A DNA stretch of 9,512 nucleotides, taken from positions 1-9,512 of the forward strand of contig QILH01000314.1 in NCBI GenBank assembly GCA_003233255.1. The letters run 5' to 3'. Source of the DNA: Gammaproteobacteria bacterium (GTDB taxonomy: Bacteria; Pseudomonadota; Gammaproteobacteria; UBA6429; Thiohalophilaceae). Below are positions 1 to 6,465 of the stretch, piece by piece; within the stretch, counting starts at the first letter, position 1, and each line of letters opens with the position of its first letter. The notes under the pieces were generated by a model that was not told the DNA's origin, ran no database searches, and worked only from the letters and a program-made list of their open reading frames with translations. The translations under genes were made by a program, and so were the position numbers.

Positions 1-2
1 AA

Positions 3-1922
3 GATATGTATTCAGATTTTTCTGTTACCTCTGCAACCCGGCTTGCTCAATCGCCAAGGGACCTGCCTGTTTCCGTAACAATTATAGATAGAAAAATGAT
101 CGAAGCCTCTGCCGCAACTGAAATTCCCGACTTGTTTAGAATGGTTCCCGGTTTCAGAGTAACCATGAATGACGGTGGGTTTTATTCGGTTTTTGGTCAT
201 GGCAGTGCTAATGGTGGGGGCCGGAATTTGGAGGTGCTTATCGATGGTTTACCGGTTCAGTCACCTGTGGCCAATTTTGTGGATTGGCTTTCATTACCAA
301 TAGAAATAAATGACATCGATTATATCGAGGTGATGCGAGGTACAAGTGCCGCAGTCTATGGAATTAATGCGTTTGATGGTGCAATCAACATCATCACCCG
401 AAAGCCGTTTGAACAACAAGGGATGATATCCCGAGTTACTTATGGCGATCCGAATCTTAAGAAGATTCAGGTTAAATACGGTTTTCAATTAGATGATTCT
501 ACCCACACCATTTCCGTTATTTCAAAGCGCAATTCTGGTTTTGAAAACGTATATGATAACAATGAAAATTCAAAAATAACTTATAACGGAAATTATAATT
601 TAGATCTAAATAATGAAATAGATGTTATGTTAAGTTTTAATACGGGTTTTAAGGATGACGAGGACTTGACAAGAAGAGAAAGAACTCGGGACATGGATAG
701 TAATTATCAATATGTAAAATGGAAGCATAAAAATAACGAGAACGAAGACTTTATCTTAAAGCTGTATCACTATTATGTTAAGTATGACGATACGTATAGC
801 CTTGGTTTGCTATCTGATATATATAGTATTAACCCTGCGCTGGTGCCTGTCTTTTTTGGTGGCCGCCCTGATCAGGAGATTATATATAGTTTTTTTGCGG
901 CAAAATCGAATCGATACGGTTTGGATGCACAACAAAACTACAACTATAAAGATTTACGTGTTGCGGTTGGGGCTGGTTTGGTCTATGACGAGATGTTTAG
1001 TGAGAATTTATTTGGAGATAAAAAAGAAGCTTCAGGAATATACAGAAAAATATTCAGCAATTTTGAGTGGCAGGTGCGGGAAAACGTTGTACTCAATGCA
1101 GGTTTATTGGCTGAGAAAATTGAAGATCGTGATACGGACTTATCAAGTAGATTGTCAATTAATTATCACCTGAATAATTACAATACATTTAGAGTTGGAG
1201 CGGCACGTTCATTTAGAGGGCGTACGGTTTATTCTGCGAATTTCCAATCGGTGGCAAGGTATGAATTAGATGGTCAAATTTTTGGTACTGCGGTAGACAA
1301 TCGAGGCTATGAGACGCCTGAAATTGTCACTACGTTTGAATTTGCACACATGGCCAGTTTCCCTGACTACAACATTAATTTTGACTGGCGATTATTTAAA
1401 GATGTTTATGATGATTTTCGTGCTGTTGTTCTCGACCCGGATTACCCTGAAGACGCAGGAACGGGCGCTTTTGTCAGCGTTAATGGGGGGAGCTATGAAG
1501 TTGAGGGATTCGAATTTCAATTAAAGTATGAGCCTGTTGACGATGTTCTTATTGCTCTGCATTACACAAAAACTCATTCCAAAGGGCAGATAATCAACAA
1601 TATAGAAGGAACAACGTTTGATGATTTTAATGACGCCATGCCGGAGAAAAGTTTCGGCATAATGATGAGCGCCAGGTTATATACGTCATTAAATCTCGGC
1701 CTTACCTATACACGATTAACGGCGGCAAAGTGGAGCCAGTTAAGTGACGCGCTACCAGAATATGATCGACTTGATGCCAACTTGTTTTACTCTTTTGAGG
1801 TCGATAAGAATGATGCCAAACTAGAGCTGATCGCGCAAAATCTACTTGATGACTACAATGAGTTCTCAACGCAGAATGTTTTTGAGAGGCGTATAATTAT
1901 CAGGTTTACTCTGCGACACTAA
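3..1922 (+). CDS. TonB-dependent outer-membrane receptor, 5' end cut by the window
   Basis: This is an outer-membrane ligand-gated channel that would use TonB/ExbBD energy to import a scarce substrate. The first ATG is at 6, but the frame is open to the window edge and neither signal peptide nor TonB box is present, so the true start lies upstream and that Met is probably internal. Counting from that Met, residues about 8-133 are the plug domain: SVTIIDRKMIEAS, then IPDLFRMVPGFRV, then LIDGLPVQ, ending in the typical IEVMRG...AAVYGINAFDGAINIITRKP signature (about 107-133). Residues about 140-638 are alternating, aromatic-rich strands of a 22-strand type barrel, with an AQNLLDDYNEF segment near the end as in many receptors of this family. 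One oddity is that the protein ends RFTLRH rather than on a terminal aromatic residue. The substrate cannot be deduced; the plug resembles the colicin I receptor/vitamin B12 receptor group in general style. It is followed at 17 bases by a periplasmic binding protein, probably co-transcribed. Confidence 0.93.
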   Translation, partial: DMYSDFSVTSATRLAQSPRDLPVSVTIIDRKMIEASAATEIPDLFRMVPGFRVTMNDGGFYSVFGHGSANGGGRNLEVLIDGLPVQSPVANFVDWLSLPIEINDIDYIEVMRGTSAAVYGINAFDGAINIITRKPFEQQGMISRVTYGDPNLKKIQVKYGFQLDDSTHTISVISKRNSGFENVYDNNENSKITYNGNYNLDLNNEIDVMLSFNTGFKDDEDLTRRERTRDMDSNYQYVKWKHKNNENEDFILKLYHYYVKYDDTYSLGLLSDIYSINPALVPVFFGGRPDQEIIYSFFAAKSNRYGLDAQQNYNYKDLRVAVGAGLVYDEMFSENLFGDKKEASGIYRKIFSNFEWQVRENVVLNAGLLAEKIEDRDTDLSSRLSINYHLNNYNTFRVGAARSFRGRTVYSANFQSVARYELDGQIFGTAVDNRGYETPEIVTTFEFAHMASFPDYNINFDWRLFKDVYDDFRAVVLDPDYPEDAGTGAFVSVNGGSYEVEGFEFQLKYEPVDDVLIALHYTKTHSKGQIINNIEGTTFDDFNDAMPEKSFGIMMSARLYTSLNLGLTYTRLTAAKWSQLSDALPEYDRLDANLFYSFEVDKNDAKLELIAQNLLDDYNEFSTQNVFERRIIIRFTLRH

Positions 1923-1939
1923 ACCTTGATGCGCACGTC

Positions 1940-2899
1940 ATGTTGATAATTAAAAATTATATGTTTGCGGTTGTGTTGTTTGCTCTGGCGATTCCTTGTG
2001 CGCAAATTTTCGCTAACGAAGAAGGTAAGCAAAAAACGGTAGTCGTCATAATGAAGCAGTCATCTGTATTACACCAGAATACGGTTTCAGCTTTGCTTGG
2101 TTATGTGAAAAGCAGTAAAAACAGCAAAGTTAACTTTCAGTTTATATACAGTGATGATTCTGATGCGATAAAATCTATAGCAGATGTAGATTATGTTATT
2201 AGCGTTGGCGCTGAGTCTGCAGATGTGGTTTTGGCGGTGAGACCAAAATACCCTGTTCTGTTTACATTGATCCCAAAACAGACCCTTGATGGTCTTATAA
2301 AGAAATACGGACCGATAAGTGCTAATTATTATGCTATTTATTTAACGCAACCTGTAAAACGTATGTTGCGGCTATCTGAAATTATTCTAGGCCGTTCAGG
2401 TCGTGTAGGTGCGGCATTTAGCTCACGAAACAGTAGATCTGCAAAGGATTTATTGGTCGCGTCAGAGCTATCAGAGTCTAAATTAAAGATAAAATTCGCC
2501 ACAGATTACTCAAAACCAATTAATGCAATGAGCGATGCACTTTCAGAGTCTGACATCTATCTGGCAATGTATGATGCGAAGTTATTAAATCGCCATACAG
2601 CCAAGTGGTTGCTTTATATGGCGTACAAAATGAACAAGCCCATTATTGGTTTTTCTAACGCGTACACCAAAGCAGGCGCGGTTGCTTCTATATATTCTCC
2701 GCCAGATCTAATTGGAAAACAAAGCGGGGAATGGGTGGTTGCTATGCTTGATAGCCGGCCCGTTAAAAAATATCAATATCCAAAATATTTTACGGTTACG
2801 GTTAATGAAAGAATACAAAGAATTCTCAGGCTGCAAAAAATAAATGCAGCAGAAATAGAATCGAGATTACTTTCGATGGAAAGCAGGGGCAAGACATGA
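1940..2899 (+). CDS. Periplasmic substrate-binding protein, ABC_sub_bind (COG2984) type
   Basis: This 319-residue protein is exported and should bind a small ligand in the periplasm. Residues 1-25 form a signal peptide (basic start, hydrophobic run FAVVLFALAIP, likely cleavage after IFA25). Cys20 is not in a proper lipobox, so a soluble rather than lipid-anchored protein is expected. The mature part has two alpha/beta lobes. The family is recognised from YVISVGAESADVVLA with a Pro-rich strand (about 85-112), AIYLTQPVKRMLRL (about 132-145) and the highly typical block TAKWLLYMAYKMNKPIIGFS followed by AYTKAGAVASIYSPP and IGKQSGEW (about 220-265). The start has no clear Shine-Dalgarno; Met8 at 1961 is an alternative that still leaves a signal peptide. 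No permease or ATPase gene is nearby. The stop overlaps the start of the histidine kinase, so a sensory role as the kinase's ligand-binding partner is likely (inference), comparable in principle to LuxP with LuxQ. Confidence 0.85.
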   Translation: MLIIKNYMFAVVLFALAIPCAQIFANEEGKQKTVVVIMKQSSVLHQNTVSALLGYVKSSKNSKVNFQFIYSDDSDAIKSIADVDYVISVGAESADVVLAVRPKYPVLFTLIPKQTLDGLIKKYGPISANYYAIYLTQPVKRMLRLSEIILGRSGRVGAAFSSRNSRSAKDLLVASELSESKLKIKFATDYSKPINAMSDALSESDIYLAMYDAKLLNRHTAKWLLYMAYKMNKPIIGFSNAYTKAGAVASIYSPPDLIGKQSGEWVVAMLDSRPVKKYQYPKYFTVTVNERIQRILRLQKINAAEIESRLLSMESRGKT

Positions 2900-5550
2900 T
2901 CAGTGTAAATAACTGGGGGATCAATCTACGTGTAATTCTTACTGCGATTATTCCAGTGCTCATATATTCCTTTGTGATTGGCGCTTATATCAATAATGCA
3001 CGAAACCAGGATCTGGAGCGCGAACAAAATGAAAGAGGCAGTTTGATTGCAAGCAACCTGGCTGCGGCATCTGAATTCCCTGTGGCAACGCGCAATATAG
3101 ATCAGATTCTGGTTTTGGTTGATTCAACCATTAATCAGAAAGATGTTATCGGGGTTCGCATTGTCGATGAATCGGGCAAGCAATTGTTTAAACGGGGAAG
3201 TTATGGCGGGGAGGGTAAAGGGGATATTAGTCAATACTCTGCTGATATTGTGTCTAAAGCTCTTGCTGATACAGATTTATTTGAAGAAGCTACTATCGGT
3301 AGCACTGATGAATCGAAACTATTATTGGGAACGGTGGAAGTTTACATCTCAAATGAATCTTATTTAATACGACAAAAAGCAATATTAGGAAAAACTATAG
3401 CAATAACGCTTGCTGGAGTTATCTTCAGTGTTATGTTTGCCATTTTGGTGGCTAATGGTGTCGTCAGACCGGTTCGCGATGTTATTGAGGCGGTGACGTC
3501 TCTGACCCACGGTAATTTGACAATACGAGTAACTGGCAATGCCGGTGGTGATTTAGGTAAGCTCCAGTCGGGTATCAATGCGATGGCAGAAACCATGGAG
3601 TCATCACAAATGAGACTTGAATTAGAAGTCAAGGATGCAACGGCAGAGTTAAAGAAAACCGTTGTCGAGCTGGAGATTAAAAATAAAGAGCTGGATAAAA
3701 CAAGAAAGGAAGCGATGAAAGCTAAAGACGCGAAAACGGAATTCCTTGCAAATATGAGCCATGAGATCAGGACGCCCTTGAATGCGATTATTGGTTTTTC
3801 ACGGCAACTGGATAAATCCAAACTAGATAAAAAACAGCAGGATTTCACCAAAACCATAAATAGTGCTGCTCGCCAGTTACTGACGGTTATTGATGATATT
3901 TTAAGTTTTTCAAAGTTAGAATCCGGCAATCTTAAGATATCTAGAAATGATTTCTTCTTAAGAGATTGTTTTGAGAATATCGTATTAATGATGAGTCAAT
4001 CAGCTAGTGAAAAAGACGTGGAACTGGTGTTGTTGATCGATGCTGATGTGCCGGATGTTGTCGAAGGAGATAAAGACAGAATGTCTCAAGTGCTGACAAA
4101 TATGGTAACCAATGCTATTAAATTTACAGACTACGGTTCTGTGATTGTACACGTTAGTGCTGACGAGGAAAATGTGCTAAATGTTTTAGTTAGCGATACA
4201 GGCTGCGGAATAAGCGATGATGCGCAATCAAAGTTATTCACGCCGTTCTACCAGGAAAATCAACACTCCAGCAAACGTCATGGAGGAACTGGTTTAGGGT
4301 TGGTTATTTGCCAACGATTAATTACGATGATGGGGGGTAAGCTTTCATTTGAATCGGAGGTGGGTGTAGGCAGTAAGTTTTCATTTTGCTTGCCGATGAA
4401 GTTTGTCTCAATGCATGATTATATCACTATTGACCGGCCGATTAATGTCTTTGTTCTGGATGGTAATATTTACTCAAGAAGAGCGATAAGAAATAATTTA
4501 TTATACATGGGTTTCCAGGTGTTTGCCGTTGATAAAAATAAAAAACTAATAAACAACCTGCAGAAAAACGAATTCACTAAAGAGGCCATTGTAATGGTTT
4601 CTCTTCCGCCAGATTATAGTGTCAATAAGTACTTCAAAAATTTCCATAAGGAAATACGGGGACAACATGATGGGCTAATTGTTCTATTGTCTACGCAAGA
4701 ATATTCTGAAGCAGACATACAGGATAAGCAGGTAAAGATTATCACTAAACCAGCGAGACTGTCATCTTTGGCGTCAGTATTAGTATCAGACGTGGATGAT
4801 AAAAACCTTGCGAACGGCTATGTTGAGGAGAAAAATATACGCTATGACGGATATAATATATTGGTTGCCGAAGATAATGAATTTAATCAAAAATATATAA
4901 CAAGTTTATTACAGGGGATGGGGTTTGATGTCACCTGTGTGGATACAGGGAATAAAGCGTTAGATGAATCTAAAAGAAATAGGTTTGATATGATCCTGAT
5001 GGATCTGCATATGCCAGAACTGGGCGGCGTTGATGCCACAAAAATGATCCGCAATCTACCTAATGAAAACGTATCTATCCCAATTATAGCAATCACCGCC
5101 GATGTTTTTGCTAATGAAGGCAGCAAGCTTCTGGACGCGGGTTTTACTGATTGTATGTTCAAGCCTATCGATGAAGATAAGCTGCATGATTTCATAGAAA
5201 AACATCTGATTAGAAACTCGAAATCATCAATATTGGGTGATTATAATCCAGACGTGGAAGATATGAATGCATTAAGGGCCATCCCTGGCGATATGCGTGA
5301 GCGTTTATTTAGCGATTTATACATCCATTTTGATGAACTGCTAAATGCGCTCCGGAACGCGGAAACAGATAAAGCCCGCGAGCATGTGCACAAGATTTTG
5401 GGGCTGGTCTGCTATTTTAAGATTGATGAGCTTGAGAAGAACCTCACCTTGCTGCATGATGCCGTGCACGATAATAATTTTAAAGCAGCAGAAGAATTGC
5501 TTGTAAAGACGCGCAAACATGCCAGGTCAATTCAAAACATTTTGACGTGA
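2896..5550 (+). CDS. BarA/GacS-like hybrid sensor histidine kinase (HAMP-HisKA-HATPase-REC-REC-Hpt)
   Basis: This inner-membrane kinase runs an internal His-Asp-His phosphorelay. In order: TM1 (about 11-32), periplasmic region (about 33-163, containing a small alpha/beta domain of uncertain family), TM2 (about 164-187), HAMP (about 188-241), charged coiled coil (about 236-280), HisKA with MSHEIRTP and phospho-acceptor His289, HATPase with N box Asn406, DTGCG (434-438) and GGTGLGL (463-469). A receiver-like domain at about 515-632 keeps a Lys (618) in ITKPA but has no Asp at the phosphorylation site (VMVSLPP). The second receiver (about 653-770) is intact: Glu659/Asp660, Asp703, Thr734, Lys756. 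A C-terminal Hpt domain (about 790-884) carries His832 in VHKILG. The ATG overlaps the stop of the upstream binding protein (ATGA), implying translational coupling and a shared sensory task. The final phospho-acceptor regulator is not in the window. It resembles BarA in layout and size, but the extra dead receiver and the gene context argue against calling it barA. Confidence 0.95.
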   Translation: MISVNNWGINLRVILTAIIPVLIYSFVIGAYINNARNQDLEREQNERGSLIASNLAAASEFPVATRNIDQILVLVDSTINQKDVIGVRIVDESGKQLFKRGSYGGEGKGDISQYSADIVSKALADTDLFEEATIGSTDESKLLLGTVEVYISNESYLIRQKAILGKTIAITLAGVIFSVMFAILVANGVVRPVRDVIEAVTSLTHGNLTIRVTGNAGGDLGKLQSGINAMAETMESSQMRLELEVKDATAELKKTVVELEIKNKELDKTRKEAMKAKDAKTEFLANMSHEIRTPLNAIIGFSRQLDKSKLDKKQQDFTKTINSAARQLLTVIDDILSFSKLESGNLKISRNDFFLRDCFENIVLMMSQSASEKDVELVLLIDADVPDVVEGDKDRMSQVLTNMVTNAIKFTDYGSVIVHVSADEENVLNVLVSDTGCGISDDAQSKLFTPFYQENQHSSKRHGGTGLGLVICQRLITMMGGKLSFESEVGVGSKFSFCLPMKFVSMHDYITIDRPINVFVLDGNIYSRRAIRNNLLYMGFQVFAVDKNKKLINNLQKNEFTKEAIVMVSLPPDYSVNKYFKNFHKEIRGQHDGLIVLLSTQEYSEADIQDKQVKIITKPARLSSLASVLVSDVDDKNLANGYVEEKNIRYDGYNILVAEDNEFNQKYITSLLQGMGFDVTCVDTGNKALDESKRNRFDMILMDLHMPELGGVDATKMIRNLPNENVSIPIIAITADVFANEGSKLLDAGFTDCMFKPIDEDKLHDFIEKHLIRNSKSSILGDYNPDVEDMNALRAIPGDMRERLFSDLYIHFDELLNALRNAETDKAREHVHKILGLVCYFKIDELEKNLTLLHDAVHDNNFKAAEELLVKTRKHARSIQNILT

Positions 5551-5594
5551 AAGTTGGCATTAAAAATCCTGATAATTATGTGTCTGCTTGGGAC

Positions 5595-5617
5595 TAATAC
5601 ATTAGTATTATTATTTT
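5595..5617 (+). promoter_or_regulatory. AT-rich 6-bp dyad followed by T-rich tract; weak terminator or operator
   Basis: TAATAC (5595-5600) and GTATTA (5605-5610) are perfect inverted repeats around the loop ATTA, followed directly by TTATTTT. The position, 45 bases after the kinase stop, fits a weak terminator for the receptor-binding protein-kinase unit. The stem is only six pairs with one G-C pair, so it is poor as an intrinsic terminator. It could instead be a protein-binding dyad ahead of the LuxR-type gene. The rest of the 5551-5771 spacer shows no convincing -35/-10 pair and no open frame. Confidence 0.3.
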
Positions 5618-5771
5618 GAAGTGTATCTATACTTTTTCTTTCTAAGTCTACTGCTTATGGGTTAGATCCCGGAAAATAACCAGTAAGTACTAGTTAATCA
5701 GGGGAATATCGGGAACGCTCATTACAACATACACTTTACCTCAACATATTAAATGCTTCGGGGTTAATGAA

Positions 5772-6272
5772 ATGTATACAAGCGTAAAGCCATCATTGGT
5801 TAATGAAATGATCAGCGAATTGAAATTATCCGCATCGATCAATAATTACAATCTCCAGAAAGATATTGTTAGCGCTATAAAACGTTATTTCCTTGGAAGT
5901 GATGCACCTGAAGTTATTCTAATTGATTTGCGCAACAGCGAAAGCAAGGGTGACGCTGAAAATATAAATACAGAGGTGCATCTGACCGATGTTAGTTATC
6001 TGTCTGCATATGCTGAGACAATCAAACCCAGCCAGCAAGATTGTAGCAAAGGGGATTCAAACACCCCACGTTTAACCAGGCGTGAAACAGAAGTCCTTGA
6101 GTTGATTGTAAAAGGTCTGTCCTATAATGAAATTTCTACTGTTTTAGGTATGTCGCTACACACGGTCAATTCACATATTAAAAATACATATCGTAAGCTT
6201 TCGGTCAGTTCTCGTGGCGAAGCAGTTTTTGAAGCCATGCAGTTAGGTTTAGTGAGCATTAGCCGGCAGTAA
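5772..6272 (+). CDS. LuxR-family transcriptional regulator with short N-terminus lacking an intact receiver
   Basis: This 166-residue protein should bind DNA through a C-terminal GerE/LuxR helix-turn-helix at about 101-161. Landmarks are LTRRETEVLELIVKGLS, the recognition region SLHTVNSHIKNTYRKL and a closing AVFEAMQLGL, all matching the NarL/FixJ/LuxR output domain. The first 100 residues are not recognisable. They are too short for a receiver plus linker (about 140 residues in NarL-type regulators) and lack the paired acidic residues of strand 1. A stretch EVILIDLRN (about 47-55) looks like the phospho-acceptor strand of a receiver, so this may be an eroded receiver or a small unrelated input domain. 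The start at 5772 is preceded by GGGG about eight bases upstream. The frame is open back to a TAG at 5691, but no ATG, GTG or TTG start lies in that stretch. It sits 221 bases after the kinase and 193 bases before a barrel-protein gene, so it has its own control region. The target is unknown; the downstream pair is the natural candidate. Confidence 0.85.
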   Translation: MYTSVKPSLVNEMISELKLSASINNYNLQKDIVSAIKRYFLGSDAPEVILIDLRNSESKGDAENINTEVHLTDVSYLSAYAETIKPSQQDCSKGDSNTPRLTRRETEVLELIVKGLSYNEISTVLGMSLHTVNSHIKNTYRKLSVSSRGEAVFEAMQLGLVSISRQ

Positions 6273-6299
6273 ATTGATGTGCCGGTCGATTTCAGGTTC

Positions 6300-6314
6300 A
6301 ACGTTTAAAACGTT
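6300..6314. repeat. 15-bp perfect inverted repeat, candidate operator
   Basis: AACGTTT (6300-6306), one central A, then AAACGTT (6308-6314): seven perfect pairs with a one-base centre. Such compact symmetry suits a dimeric DNA-binding protein better than an RNA hairpin, since the centre is too short to loop without opening the stem. It lies 28 bases after the LuxR-type gene's stop and about 150 bases before the barrel-protein start. No binding protein can be assigned from sequence. Confidence 0.4.
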
Positions 6315-6332
6315 AAGCACCTTGTCCAAGAT

Positions 6333-6356
6333 TTAAGCATGCAAGCCTATGCTTAA
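6333..6356 (+). promoter_or_regulatory. 8-bp perfect stem-loop between the LuxR-type gene and the barrel-protein gene
   Basis: TTAAGCAT (6333-6340) pairs perfectly with ATGCTTAA (6349-6356) across an eight-base loop GCAAGCCT. The stem extends by a T-G and an A-T pair outward. There is no following T run, so it is not a standard intrinsic terminator. It could be a transcript 3' end structure for the LuxR-type gene, a leader structure for the next gene, or a second dyad operator 19 bases beyond the first. Confidence 0.4.
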
Positions 6357-6394
6357 GTATCTCGATATCACTCATATGTATCACTAATTCATGG

Positions 6395-6410
6395 GATACC
6401 GTAATACCGT
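6395..6410. repeat. Tandem octamer direct repeat upstream of the barrel-protein gene
   Basis: GATACCGT (6395-6402) is followed immediately by AATACCGT (6403-6410), so ATACCGT occurs twice with a period of eight bases. A further GATAC occurs at 6423-6427, and the reverse complement GTATC at 6378-6382. Immediately after is TGCTAATAG (6414-6422), which resembles an extended -10 element but has no good -35 upstream. Clustered GATAC-type words may be activator sites, or chance in an AT-rich spacer. Confidence 0.25.
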
Positions 6411-6465
6411 CAGTGCTAATAGGATACTCGCACGATTTAACAATACATGATGAGTTGAAATTATT

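Noticed and set aside
775..1524. Two + strand open frames in another phase within the receptor gene
   Set aside because: They are out-of-phase shadows of the barrel-coding region and their translations resemble no protein.
3360..3929. 189-residue open frame on the minus strand inside the kinase gene
   Set aside because: It lies entirely antisense to the coiled coil/HisKA-coding part of a well-supported kinase, is Ser/Ile/Val-rich without a recognisable domain, and has no supporting start signal.
2896..5550. Naming the kinase barA or gacS
   Set aside because: Layout is similar, but the additional degenerate receiver, unusual Hpt motif and co-transcription with a binding protein and receptor point to a separate sensory kinase.
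5616..5633. TTGAAG and TATACT as a promoter for the LuxR-type gene
   Set aside because: The two hexamers are only about six bases apart, far from the 16-18 base spacing needed, and no alternative -35 is placed correctly for TATACT.
5659..5681. GGTTA/TAACC inverted repeat as a riboswitch or small RNA element
   Set aside because: Only five base pairs around a 12-base loop, with no further supporting helices or a following expression platform.
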